Positions 26,722 to 35,138 of a stretch of 64,000 bases of DNA are shown piece by piece (positions within the stretch are counted from its first letter, which is position 1; each line of letters starts with the position of its first letter). This DNA is from Streptomyces rubiginosohelvolus. GTDB lineage: Bacteria; Actinomycetota; Actinomycetes; Streptomycetales; Streptomycetaceae. The DNA lies in assembly GCF_014649875.1 (NCBI RefSeq), contig NZ_BMTW01000022.1, forward strand, positions 1 to 64,000, in the 5' to 3' direction. A model generated the notes under the pieces. That model was not told where the DNA came from and did no database searches. It saw only the letters and a list, made by a program, of their open reading frames with translations. Made by a program: the position numbers and the translations under genes.

Positions 26722-26858
26722 GGCCCTGACCTCCTGTTTACCGAGCAAGACCGAAGGCCGCCCGACGCGCCGGAAGCTATACGAGCCATGATCACATACG
26801 CCAAGGCAGCGTCATTTCCGAAGCAGTTCCCACCGCTCTACTTGCAGAGCGTGTACCG
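26722..26858. other. Spacer downstream of the DUF262 gene
   Basis: About 137 bp of island DNA between the small ORF and the DUF262 fusion gene, containing the small ORF's ribosome site. No clear terminator hairpin with a T-run follows the DUF262 stop. Confidence 0.4.
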
Positions 26859-28700
26859 TCAACTGAAACCTTTTGCTAGCGCTGCGATCTTCCTGACCTC
26901 GGTGACTGATTCCGTGGAAGAGCCTCGCCTAATGAAGACGCGATCTCCGCAGTAGGAGAGATCACTCTGACCGGGAATCAGGACCCTAATGACCGAGAGA
27001 CCTTTGTATTCGATCGTATCTACACCGCTCAGAATCTGAGTTGCTAGAGGCTCGCTGATCGGCTGTTGGGATAGTTTTGTCACGAAGCGCTGCACGTAAG
27101 CATCCAACGACATCTTCAGAATTTTCGCCTCTCTATCCACTCCGACGACGTGATGATGTCGACCGACCGGTACGGCAGTCACAGAGTCGAGATTTTCGAC
27201 TCGCTTTACATCGGATTCCTTGTCTGCCACACCGATGAAAAGATATCCCTCATGCCCTCGTTGCACATTAGCGATTCCACAAATGGTTTCTGCTAGCCGC
27301 ACGAAGAGGCCGTCGTCTCTCACCCTACGATCATCTAGCCTGAGAACCCCCTGCTTGAACTCATACCGACTAGTTTCGATTTTGGACCTACGCAGAGAGT
27401 TCTCAAAATCTAGCGCCAAGCCGGGGCCATGCCCGAACACCGGCGGCACCTTCGCTACGAAATGCTTCTGAATTAGCCCTGTGATCATGTCGATATTCGA
27501 AGTTCGATCTTCGGCAGAAGTGTAATGCCGCGCACTCTTGAGACGGGGCCCCACATTCCTGATGGCTTTCACGATGGCCGCATTATCGTCGGGTGACTTC
27601 TGCTGGCGAACAATGAGCTCGAAAAATGACATGAAAATTGCATAGAAGGGTGTACGGATTGGATTTCCGCCACCAGGACGAACCAGGTTCCGTAGACCGT
27701 TAGGGCCGGCGAGCTGAGAGTCAATTACCTCTGTAAGAACAGAGAAAGTTGACTGGATTTCCGACTGAAGTCGCCTACCACCATAGGCGGCTAGAGTTCT
27801 TTCCAGCCGCTTATGCTTTTCGCTTTGTGAGTCATAAATCTCATCGAACTCCTCTTTACTTGCAGGAAAAGGGATCCCGGACAAGATGGAGGCAGAAATG
27901 TCTGCCACCATTTGCTCATCATCGCCCTCCCGCAACTGCTTCACATTAAGAATTCCATGCCTGATCCACACAGTATCCTCCGCCCGCACCCCATACTGCT
28001 GGTTCTCCCGAGAGGATTCGATAGAGATACTCGGCATGTCATGCAGCAGTACCACGTCATCCGAGACGTCACCCCTCAGAGAGCTTGCCACCGTTCGCAC
28101 AAGCTCTGAGAATTGGTTGAGCATTCCCGCTTGCCGCTTCTCCTGAGCGCTCAATTGGCGCCCGTTCGAGTTGATTCGACTAAATACGTCGGTGATTTGC
28201 CCCTCGGTTTGGGTTGGGAAAATCGTGACAGCCAACTGGTAATCGACCAGGTTCGCACATTTATCAGCAGGAAGTAGGCTCCCGGCATCGACAGGCTTAA
28301 ATGCGCCGGCAGCAGCTGCTTGGCGCGCCCTAGCGCTTTGACCTAGATCGAAATGCATACCATTGTATTCAAACTTTTGCTCAATGAAGGCAAAAATGGC
28401 ATCAAGACGCTGCATTCCATCGATAATCTCATACTTGCCACTCCCGTGAATCTCAGGCCTTTCGGCTAGGAGAATCAGCGGGATAGGATAGCCGTCCAGA
28501 ATGCTATCGATCAGGAGTTGCTTCTCGGCGACCGACCAAACCAGCTTTCGTTGATACCGTCGATTTACGAGGAGTGAATCCTCTCTAAAGAGTCGATACG
28601 CCTCCGTAACGCTCATGCCTCGGGGGGTGATGGAAACGTGGACTTCAGACGACAAGATCCGCTCCCTCAGGTGGGTAATGCTGGCATCACAGCTCGGCAC
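26859..28700 (-). CDS. DUF262-AlbA_2 (Schlafen-like) fusion protein, candidate defence effector
   Basis: Up to 613 residues. The N-terminal DUF262 (GmrS/SspE-type ParB-like) domain shows YQRKLVW (49-55), the nucleotide-hydrolysis motif IIDGMQRL (92-99, family form DGQQR) and FSRINSNGRQLSAQE (183-197). After a helical middle region, residues about 440-605 form a Schlafen AlbA_2 domain: E442...E447-F-K449, ICGIANVQRG then GYLFIGVADKE, and VFIRRGSSTESV. There is no HNH (DUF1524) nuclease as in GmrSD or SspE. GC is visibly lower than neighbours, with codons such as GTT, CTT, ACA, GTA and ATT frequent. The start is uncertain: GTG 28700 has no ribosome site, TTG 28655 follows CTGAGGGAG, ATG 28616 is too close to GAGG. 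Confidence 0.85.
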   Translation of the reverse strand: MPSCDASITHLRERILSSEVHVSITPRGMSVTEAYRLFREDSLLVNRRYQRKLVWSVAEKQLLIDSILDGYPIPLILLAERPEIHGSGKYEIIDGMQRLDAIFAFIEQKFEYNGMHFDLGQSARARQAAAAGAFKPVDAGSLLPADKCANLVDYQLAVTIFPTQTEGQITDVFSRINSNGRQLSAQEKRQAGMLNQFSELVRTVASSLRGDVSDDVVLLHDMPSISIESSRENQQYGVRAEDTVWIRHGILNVKQLREGDDEQMVADISASILSGIPFPASKEEFDEIYDSQSEKHKRLERTLAAYGGRRLQSEIQSTFSVLTEVIDSQLAGPNGLRNLVRPGGGNPIRTPFYAIFMSFFELIVRQQKSPDDNAAIVKAIRNVGPRLKSARHYTSAEDRTSNIDMITGLIQKHFVAKVPPVFGHGPGLALDFENSLRRSKIETSRYEFKQGVLRLDDRRVRDDGLFVRLAETICGIANVQRGHEGYLFIGVADKESDVKRVENLDSVTAVPVGRHHHVVGVDREAKILKMSLDAYVQRFVTKLSQQPISEPLATQILSGVDTIEYKGLSVIRVLIPGQSDLSYCGDRVFIRRGSSTESVTEVRKIAALAKGFS

Positions 28701-29020
28701 GCACGTGCCGCCCGCGTCTGAGTTTTGGCAACGACGGATAGCGTTACGTGCCCCGGCAGATCAGGACGGTGCGAAGCGAGGCAACCCGACGAAGGGAGGG
28801 GGCTCTTCCGCCTGAAGCTGGTGACCACAAGTTGAGCTCAGGAATCACTAGCTCCGGCTGACATCCCCCGGTGACATCAACAGCGCGGACAGCGAACGTC
28901 CCAGGCTCGGGCGCGACCGGAAGGAGCCGCCACGGAGCGACCCGAAGGCTGTGGATCGCATTATCGAATCGGGACATAGGGTCGATTCAGAGAAATTTCC
29001 GCCGATGAGGGCCATCTGTC
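28701..29020. other. Right border of the island, no clear gene
   Basis: About 320 bp of mixed GC between the fusion gene and the methyltransferase gene. A 77-codon minus frame (28744-28977, MSRFDNAIHSLRV...) lacks a ribosome site. I found no tRNA, no repeat of the gpmA end and no obvious attachment core. Confidence 0.4.
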
Positions 29021-29761
29021 TCAAGCCGGCTTGCGCCAGACTGAGATGTGCTTGGCGGAGTCGTCGGTGAAGGGTGAACCGTCCCAGTCCGCCACGCGCT
29101 GTTCCAGCTCAAGGCCTGCGATGCGGGCCATCAGGTCGAGCTCCGCCGGCCAGGCGTACCGGTGGCGGGAGGCGCCCCTGCGGTAGTGGCCGTCCTCGCC
29201 TTCGCGGGTGAAGTGGTGGGAGACCAGCAGCTGTTCGACCAGGTCGAAGGTGTCGAAGCCGAGATGCCGGTCGGAGACGTCGAACGGCACCGCGGCCTGA
29301 CCGGGCGGCAGGAAGCGTAGTGGCGGTACGCCCAGTTCGATGACGAACCGGCCGCCGGGGGCCAGATGGCGGGCCGCGTTGCGGAAGCACTCGACCTGCT
29401 CGTCCTGGGTGAGCAGGTTCGAGATGGTGTTGTAGACGAGGTAGACCAGGGTGAATTCGCCGGGGACGACGGTGGTGGCCATGTCCCCGATGGTCACCGG
29501 GAGGGCGTCCTCGTCGGCCTTGCCGCGGAGCACCGCCGCCATGGGCTCGGACAGTTCGATGCCCGCCACCGGCACGCCCCGTTCCCGGAGCGGCACGCCC
29601 ACGCGCCCGGTCCCGATGGCGAACTCCAGGGCCCGTCCGTCTCCGGCGAGTTCGGCGAGGAAGGTGAGTGCCGGTTCGAGGGCGGCGTGCGAGGAGTTCT
29701 CTGCCTCCTCGGCGTCGTAGCGGTCGGCGGTCGCTCGAGTCCACAGTTCGCTGCTCGTCAC
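29021..29761 (-). CDS. Class I SAM-dependent methyltransferase
   Basis: A 246-residue small-molecule methyltransferase of the Methyltransf_25/UbiE-like type. Motif I is LEFAIGTGRVGVPL (E-A-I-G-T-G), motif II AGIELSEPMAAVL, then TIGDMATT and post-motif FRNAARHLAPGGRFVIELG. Translation starts at GTG 29761. GC is back to the chromosomal norm. It stands alone at the island border; substrate unknown. Confidence 0.85.
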   Translation of the reverse strand: MTSSELWTRATADRYDAEEAENSSHAALEPALTFLAELAGDGRALEFAIGTGRVGVPLRERGVPVAGIELSEPMAAVLRGKADEDALPVTIGDMATTVVPGEFTLVYLVYNTISNLLTQDEQVECFRNAARHLAPGGRFVIELGVPPLRFLPPGQAAVPFDVSDRHLGFDTFDLVEQLLVSHHFTREGEDGHYRRGASRHRYAWPAELDLMARIAGLELEQRVADWDGSPFTDDSAKHISVWRKPA

Positions 29762-29857
29762 GGGCGACCACTCTGCCGGGCGCCCGGGGAGCCTGTCGAC
29801 GGAATTTGCCCCGGAAGCGGCCCGGCGTTGTCAGTGCCCCCTGCCACGATGATCCCC

Positions 29858-30250
29858 ATGGCGACGACCTACCTTCTCACCGACATCGAACAGGCCCTCC
29901 GCAGCAGTTGGAGCGCCGAGACCTGTACCCCGGAGTACCGGGACCGCTGGACTCCGGACAATCCGGCGCGGGATCAGTGCGGGGTGACCGCCATGGTGGT
30001 CAACGATCTGCTCGGCGGGGAGCTGATCCGGGGCGAGGTGCATGTCGACGGGGTGCGCACCGACTTCCACTGGTGGAACCGCCTGGGCGCGGGTCTCGAC
30101 ATCGACCTGACCCGGGAGCAGTTCGGGCCCGAGGAGGTCGTCGTGGGCGGTGACGTCATCGTCCGGCCGCCTGTCGGCGAGTGGCGGCGGCTTCAGGAGG
30201 AGTACGCGATCCTGCGCGACCGGGTCGCGGAGCGGCTCGGGCGGGGGTGA
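29858..30250 (+). CDS. YunG family protein
   Basis: A 130-residue soluble protein resembling Bacillus YunG. Shared features are an N-terminal LLTDIEQALRSSWS helix, a WTPDNPARDQCGVTAMVVNDLLGG motif containing a conserved Cys (QCGVTA) like a cysteine-peptidase-type fold, and HWWNRL downstream. A DLTREQF motif follows. Function unknown. ATG 29858 is used; ATG 29849 in frame would add three residues. The 3' end is part of a 38-bp tandem duplication. Confidence 0.75.
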   Translation: MATTYLLTDIEQALRSSWSAETCTPEYRDRWTPDNPARDQCGVTAMVVNDLLGGELIRGEVHVDGVRTDFHWWNRLGAGLDIDLTREQFGPEEVVVGGDVIVRPPVGEWRRLQEEYAILRDRVAERLGRG

Positions 30251-30297
30251 GTCCCGGCCGGGTCGCGGAGCGGCTCGGGCGGGGGTGGGTGAGTCCG
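30221..30297. repeat. 38-bp tandem duplication of the yunG-like gene end
   Basis: CGGGTCGCGGAGCGGCTCGG and the next nine bases occur at 30221 and again at 30259, identical over about 29 bp. The first copy encodes the last codons (RVAERLGRG) and stop; the second is non-coding. It parallels the gene-end duplication at 6719-6795. Confidence 0.8.
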
Positions 30298-30440
30298 GGC
30301 GGGTCTTCGTGTACCGCCGGCCGGCCCTTCCGTACCCGATCCGTGACCCGGTCGCCCAGGCCGAAATGCGCCTCGTACGAACTACGGTGGGCCCATGCCG
30401 TCCGTCTGCTTCCAGGGCAAGGAGATCGAGGAGAGCGATC

Positions 30441-30689
30441 ATGGGTGAGTCTCTGAAGACCTTCGTCGGCGGTACCGAGGTCGAGGTGCCCAACAGCATC
30501 CCGGACATCCGGGCGACGCTCCCCGAGGAGAGACGCGAGGAGTTCGACCTCGCGATCAACGAGGCGGGGGTGCACGAGATCCAGGCCGTCATGCGGCACT
30601 GGATGCTGGAGGCCGTCCCCGATCCCGAGGCCGAGAAGATCCTGGACCGGCTGGCGCGGGACGAGGCCGAGAGGCGGAGCGTCGCTTGA
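30441..30689 (+). CDS. Putative antitoxin of a two-gene module
   Basis: An 82-residue acidic protein with helical content (EERREEFDLAINEAGVHEIQAVMRHWMLEAV). It overlaps the next gene by TTGA and pairs with a basic RelE-like protein, which is the usual antitoxin-first layout. I see no ribbon-helix-helix or HTH motif, so DNA binding is not shown. ATG 30441 overlaps the stop of a 17-codon upstream frame starting at 30395 that carries the ribosome-site-like GGAGATCGAGGAGAG inside it. Confidence 0.6.
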   Translation: MGESLKTFVGGTEVEVPNSIPDIRATLPEERREEFDLAINEAGVHEIQAVMRHWMLEAVPDPEAEKILDRLARDEAERRSVA

Positions 30690-30928
30690 GCTTCCGCATC
30701 TCCTACGCACCGCCCGCCGACGACACCCTGGCCAAGATGCGCGGCGGCGAGGCCTTCCGGGACGAGATGGTCCGCACCCTCGGCATGGAGCCGTACGGGC
30801 ACGCCTCCTCCGCCGTCAAGCGCGAACGGGACCGGCGTGAGGCGACCGTCGCCGGGGCCATCGTCCTCTACTACGTCTCCCGGTCCGTCCTGACCGTGAC
30901 CGTCGTCCGGCTCGTGCCTCTGCCCTGA
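30686..30928 (+). CDS. RelE/ParE-like toxin candidate
   Basis: An 80-residue protein beginning at TTG 30686 inside the antitoxin stop (TTGA), so translation depends on the upstream gene. SFRISYAPPADDTLAKMRG, a central Arg/Lys-rich SAVKRERDRREATVAGAIVLYYVSRSVLTVTVVRLVPL strand region fit the RelE/ParE fold size and order. It might be an mRNA interferase or gyrase toxin. Ends before a bidirectional hairpin. Confidence 0.6.
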   Translation: MSFRISYAPPADDTLAKMRGGEAFRDEMVRTLGMEPYGHASSAVKRERDRREATVAGAIVLYYVSRSVLTVTVVRLVPLP

Positions 30929-30938
30929 TCCCCCACGG

Positions 30939-30984
30939 CCGCGGCGCCCCTGCCCCGTGGTGGATCAGGACAGAGGCGCCGCGG
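30939..30984. terminator. Bidirectional terminator hairpin
   Basis: CCGCGGCGCCCCTG (30939-30952) pairs with 30971-30984 with one mismatch, between the convergent toxin and lipoprotein genes. Confidence 0.65.
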
Positions 30985-30991
30985 GCGTACG

Positions 30992-31792
30992 TCAGGCGAG
31001 CTTCCTGTCCTGCGCCGCCACGACCGCGGTCGGCAGCTCGAACTTCACGCCTTCGCCGCCCGCCGCCGCCAGGTTGAAGGCGAAGAACGTCGCCACGGTG
31101 CCTTCCTTGCGGAGCACCGCCAGCTTGAGCGGGACGGTGTCGCCGTCGTCCTCGCTGGTGACCGTCCAGGCTGCGGCCTCGTCGCCGCCGGTGACCTTCT
31201 CCTCGGCGATCGAGGCGATCTTCGTCGGCGTCTTGCCGACCGTGGCGGTGAAGCCGCCCGCGCAGTCCGCCGCGGCCTTCTTCAGCGTGGCGAACGCGTC
31301 CGGACCCGCCGCCCCCTCGTACGAGCTCAGCACGACCGCCGTGGACGTCAGGTCGAACGCGTTCTTGAACAGGTCCTCGGCCTCGCCCTCGCCCAAGTCC
31401 TCCAGCGACTTCTCGTCGGTCTTCTTCGGCTCGTCGATCACCTTGCGCTTCGTGGTGGCCACCGCCCCCTCCTGCGGCACGCCGGACATGGCGTGGGCGA
31501 TCGGCAGGCAGGCCTCCTTGTCGACCTTGATGCCGTCCGCCGGGACCTCGTCGGCCGGTCCGGCCTTGGTGATCTTGGTGCCCTTCACGTCGCCCTGGGC
31601 GAGGGTGGCCTTCTCCAGCTCGGCGGCGGTGAGGGCCTTGGCCGGGGTCTTCGGGGCCGAGCTGCTGCCGTTCGCGGCGCCCTTCTCGTCCTTGCCGTCG
31701 GCGTCCGACGAGCCGCTGCAGGCGGTGGCCAGCAGGGCGAGGGCGGCCGCGGAGGCGGCGAGGGCGGTACGTCGTACGGCAGTGGCGCGCAT
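30992..31792 (-). CDS. Lipoprotein of unknown function
   Basis: A 266-residue lipoprotein. The signal peptide MRATAVRRTALAASAAALAL ends in the lipobox LATAC (Cys about 25), followed by a Ser/Gly/Lys-rich linker and an exported domain with a Cys pair (KEACLPIA and AADCAGGF). ATG 31792 has GGAGAGAAG. It resembles many Streptomyces LppX-like or sensor lipoproteins of unknown role. Confidence 0.8.
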   Translation of the reverse strand: MRATAVRRTALAASAAALALLATACSGSSDADGKDEKGAANGSSSAPKTPAKALTAAELEKATLAQGDVKGTKITKAGPADEVPADGIKVDKEACLPIAHAMSGVPQEGAVATTKRKVIDEPKKTDEKSLEDLGEGEAEDLFKNAFDLTSTAVVLSSYEGAAGPDAFATLKKAAADCAGGFTATVGKTPTKIASIAEEKVTGGDEAAAWTVTSEDDGDTVPLKLAVLRKEGTVATFFAFNLAAAGGEGVKFELPTAVVAAQDRKLA

Positions 31793-32010
31793 GGTTCTTC
31801 TCTCCGGTTCGGTGAGCAACCGCCCCTCTTCCGTACGGCACTTCGACGCCGTCTGGGACGGGCCGTCGCAGTGATGCACACCTTACGATCGAACCCGTGA
31901 GCGAAGACCGGTCCGGCAACACCCTTCCGTGATCGTGATTCCGTTGTGATCATCCTGTGAATGCACTGTGCGGAAGGGCTGTACAACCCTCCCGAAAGGA
32001 CGTCATCCGC

Positions 32011-33060
32011 GTGTCCGACCAGGCCCTCGCCGCCTCCCCTCTGCCTCGCGTCCTCGACGCCCTCGGGGTCGGCGAGCGCGACATCGCGTCGATCGCCCCG
32101 CTCACCGGCGGCACGTACAACACCGTCACCCGCGTCACGCTCGCCGACGGCCGCGACTGGGTGGTCAAGACACCCCCGCCGCACACCGCCGCCCTGCGCT
32201 ACGAACGCGACCTCCTGGTCAACGAGGTCGCGTTCTACACCGCCGCCGCGCGGGCCGGCGGACCCGCGATCCCCCGGGTCGTCCGCAGCGAAGCGGATCC
32301 CGCCGCGCCGACCGGCGCGTACCTGGTCATGACCGCCCGCCCCGGCCGGCCCTGGCACGAGGTGTCCCCCACGGCGGACGACGGGGACGAGCCCCGGCTG
32401 CGCGCCGAACTCGGCCGGATTGTCTGGCAGTTGCACGCCACGACCGGGGCCGCCCCGTCCGGGTTCGGCTATCCCGCCGAGCCGTTCGGGCCGCTCGCCC
32501 CCACCTGGCGTAGCGCGTTCACGGCGATGACCGAGGCCGTGCTCGCCGACGCCGAGACCTACCGGGCCCGCCTGCCGTACCCCGTCGGCGACATCCGTAC
32601 GCTGCTGGCGGGCGCCGCCCCCGTCCTGGACGAGGTGACCCGGCCCGCTCTCGTGCACTTCGACCTGTGGCCGGGAAACCTGCTGGTCACGGGCGAGCCG
32701 GGCGCACGCACGATCGGCGGGGTCATCGACGGTGAGCGGATGTTCTGGGGCGACCCGGTGGCCGACTTCGTCTCGCTCGCGCTCTTCGGGGACATCGAGC
32801 GGGACCGGGATTTCCTCGCCGGGTACGCCGAAGTCCGTTGCAGTGAACTGGAGTTCACGGATGCGCTCCGGACCCGCTATGCGCTGTACCGGAGTTACCT
32901 CTACCTCATCATGCTCGTCGAGACCGTTCCCCGTGGCGTCGGGCCCGAAGCCGCCGACGAGACCTGGGAGTTGGTCGCTCCTCATCTCGTCGACGCCCTG
33001 GATGCCGTACGCCTCGGGGCGGACATCAACTGTCGGACACACCTCGGGTCAGATGACTGA
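32011..33060 (+). CDS. Fructosamine kinase/aminoglycoside phosphotransferase-family protein
   Basis: A 349-residue protein kinase-like small-molecule kinase. A Gly-rich LTGGTYNTVTRV ATP loop, WVVK (ATP-binding Lys), the catalytic loop ALVHFDLWPGNLLV and the DFG-equivalent GVIDGERMFWGDPVADF are all intact, so it should be active. GTG 32011 with AAAGGA is preferred to an upstream GTG at 31957. Its 3' end overlaps the convergent ybjN-like gene by 35 bp. Substrate unknown; fructosamine or a choline/aminoglycoside-like amine are possible. Confidence 0.82.
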   Translation: MSDQALAASPLPRVLDALGVGERDIASIAPLTGGTYNTVTRVTLADGRDWVVKTPPPHTAALRYERDLLVNEVAFYTAAARAGGPAIPRVVRSEADPAAPTGAYLVMTARPGRPWHEVSPTADDGDEPRLRAELGRIVWQLHATTGAAPSGFGYPAEPFGPLAPTWRSAFTAMTEAVLADAETYRARLPYPVGDIRTLLAGAAPVLDEVTRPALVHFDLWPGNLLVTGEPGARTIGGVIDGERMFWGDPVADFVSLALFGDIERDRDFLAGYAEVRCSELEFTDALRTRYALYRSYLYLIMLVETVPRGVGPEAADETWELVAPHLVDALDAVRLGADINCRTHLGSDD

Positions 33061-33538
33061 ACGCGTCCAGGTTCCGGGTGGACTCGCCGCGCGCCACCCG
33101 CCACGCGTACTCCTTGCGGATCGAGCTCGCGAAGCCCAGCTCCAGCAGGGTGTTGAACGCCCCGTCGGCCGCTTCGAGGATCACGCCGAACAGCCGGTCC
33201 AGCTCCTCGGCGGTGACCACCGCGAGGGGGAGCTTGCCGACCAGGTAGACGTCGCCGAGCGAGTCGATCGCGTAACTCACCCCGAACAGGCGGAGGTTGC
33301 GCTCCAGCAGCCAGCGGTGCACCGCTGCGTCGTTCTCGTCCGGGTGCCGGACGACGAACGCGTTGAGGGAGAGGGAGTGCTTGCCGATGATCAGGGAACA
33401 GGTCGTCGACAGCTTGCGGGTGCCCGGCAGGGTCACGACGTAGTTGCCGCGCTCCGGGCTCTCCCATGCGAGCCCGGCATCGTTCAGCGTCGCCTCGATG
33501 ACCTGGGCCGCTGCGGTTTCGTCCGGTACGTCAGCCAT
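33026..33538 (-). CDS. YbjN domain protein
   Basis: A 170-residue YbjN-family protein with a fold like type III secretion chaperones. Typical strands are GNYVVTLPGTRKLSTTCSLI, LSLNAFVVRHPDEN, VHRWLLERNLRLFGVSYAID and DVYLVGKLPLAVVTAEELDRLFG. In Streptomyces it sits next to mshA, as here. Function unknown; often called a sensory transduction regulator without direct evidence. Confidence 0.88.
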   Translation of the reverse strand: MADVPDETAAAQVIEATLNDAGLAWESPERGNYVVTLPGTRKLSTTCSLIIGKHSLSLNAFVVRHPDENDAAVHRWLLERNLRLFGVSYAIDSLGDVYLVGKLPLAVVTAEELDRLFGVILEAADGAFNTLLELGFASSIRKEYAWRVARGESTRNLDAFSHLTRGVSDS

Positions 33539-33584
33539 GCTGCGAGCCTACGACAGGGCCGTACGCCGCACGCGCCCGGCAGCC

Positions 33585-34937
33585 TCAGCCGTGGTGCGCC
33601 CGGGCCCGGCGGCGGTGGTCGCAGAGCGCGGCCGTGTACACGTCGGCGGTCGCCGACGCGGCCGTGTCCCAGCCGAAGGACTGGGCGTGCGCCGCGGCGG
33701 CCGCCCCCATCCGGTCGACCAGCTCCGGCGCGTCCGCGAACCGCCCGAGCGCGCGGGCGTACGCCTCCGGCTCGTGTCCGGGTATCAGGAAGCCGCTGAC
33801 CTCGTCGCGCACCGCCACCGGCAGTCCGCCCACGGCCGCCGCGACGACCGGCGTACCGGTCGCCTGGGCCTCGATGGCGACCAGGCCGAAGGACTCGCTG
33901 TACGACGGCATGACCAGCACCGACGCGGCCCGGAACCAGTCCGCCAGCAGGTCCTGGCCCACCGGCGGACAGAACCGTACGACGTCGGCGATACCGAGCC
34001 GCGCGGCCAGCTTCTGGAGCCCCTCGGGCTTGGCGAGCCCGCTGCCGCTCGGCCCGCCGACCACCGGCACCACGATGCGCGAGCGCAGCGACGGGTCCCT
34101 CTCCAGCAGCACGGCCACCGCGCGCAGCAGCACGTCCGGGGCCTTCAGCGGCTGGATGCGGCCCGCGAAGAGCGGGATCAGCGCGTCCTGCGGCAGGCCG
34201 AGCCGGGCGCGCGCGGCGGCGCGGCCGTCGGCCCGGCGGAAGCGGTCGAGGTTGACGCCGGGGTGGACGACGGCGACGGCGGCCGGATCGGCGCCGTAGA
34301 AGCGGACGAGTTCGTCCGCCTCCTCGGCGGTGTTGGCGATCAGCCGGTCGGAGGCGTTCACGATCTGGGTCTCGCCGATGACCCGGGCGGGCGGCTCGGG
34401 GGTGTCACCCTCGGCGAGCGCGGCGTTCTTGACCTTGGCCATGGTGTGCATGGCGTGCACGAGCGGGACGCCCCAGCGCTGGGCGGCGAGCCAGCCGACC
34501 TGGCCGGAGAGCCAGTAGTGGGAGTGCACGAGGTCGTAGTAGCCGGGGCGCTGACCGGCCCAGGCCTGCATCACGCCGTGGGTGAAGGCGCAGAGCTGGG
34601 CGGGCAGGTCCTCCTTGGCGAGACCTTCGTACGGTCCGGCGTCGACGTGCCGGACCAGGACGCCGGGGGCCAGCTCGACCGCGGGGGCCAGGGAGCCGGT
34701 GGTCGCCCGGGTGAAGATCTCGACCTCGATGTCGATCGCGGCGAGGCGCTTGGCCAGCTCGACGATGTAGACGTTCATCCCGCCCGCGTCGCCGGTACCG
34801 GGCTGGTGGAGGGGGGAGGTGTGCACGGAGAGCATCGCGATGCGGCGCGGCTTGCGGGAGGCCCCGGAGAATCCTCCGGGGAACCTGAGCCGCGCGGCCG
34901 TCCGGGTGGAGCCGAGCCGGGAGACGTACTGGCTCAC
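33585..34937 (-). CDS. mshA: D-inositol-3-phosphate glycosyltransferase MshA
   Basis: A 450-residue GT4 glycosyltransferase that makes GlcNAc-inositol-phosphate, the first step of mycothiol synthesis. The N-terminal SVHTSPLHQPGTGDAGGMNV binds inositol phosphate; VHSHYWLSGQVGW, FAGRIQPLKAPDVLL and the donor motif SESFGLVAIEAQATGTPVV are diagnostic. GTG 34937 is chosen because AGGAGG lies nine bases upstream; an in-frame ATG at 34964 would overlap that site. Confidence 0.95.
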   Translation of the reverse strand: MSQYVSRLGSTRTAARLRFPGGFSGASRKPRRIAMLSVHTSPLHQPGTGDAGGMNVYIVELAKRLAAIDIEVEIFTRATTGSLAPAVELAPGVLVRHVDAGPYEGLAKEDLPAQLCAFTHGVMQAWAGQRPGYYDLVHSHYWLSGQVGWLAAQRWGVPLVHAMHTMAKVKNAALAEGDTPEPPARVIGETQIVNASDRLIANTAEEADELVRFYGADPAAVAVVHPGVNLDRFRRADGRAAARARLGLPQDALIPLFAGRIQPLKAPDVLLRAVAVLLERDPSLRSRIVVPVVGGPSGSGLAKPEGLQKLAARLGIADVVRFCPPVGQDLLADWFRAASVLVMPSYSESFGLVAIEAQATGTPVVAAAVGGLPVAVRDEVSGFLIPGHEPEAYARALGRFADAPELVDRMGAAAAAHAQSFGWDTAASATADVYTAALCDHRRRARAHHG

Positions 34938-35138
34938 CTCGTCGGTCCTCCTCGATAGGGGCATGCTGCGGGGAAGGGCGTGGGGTCCCTCCGAAGGTCG
35001 CAACAGTGGAATGCCGCCTTTCATTTCCGCTTTGCCAAATCATTACGCGGCGCTCGGCGCGTCGCACCGCGCGCCCGTCCGGCCGGGCGGGGCCGGACGG
35101 AACCGGGTACCCCGCACCGCGTCGCATACGCTCGACCC

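Noticed and set aside
28744..28977. 77-codon minus-strand frame at the island's right border
   Set aside because: No ribosome site before its ATG and no recognisable family; possibly a gene relic but not supportable.
26140..29020. Attachment-site (att) repeats or a tRNA target for the integrase relic
   Set aside because: I saw no tRNA gene and no direct repeat of the gpmA 3' end at the right border; the element is too degraded to place att sites by eye.
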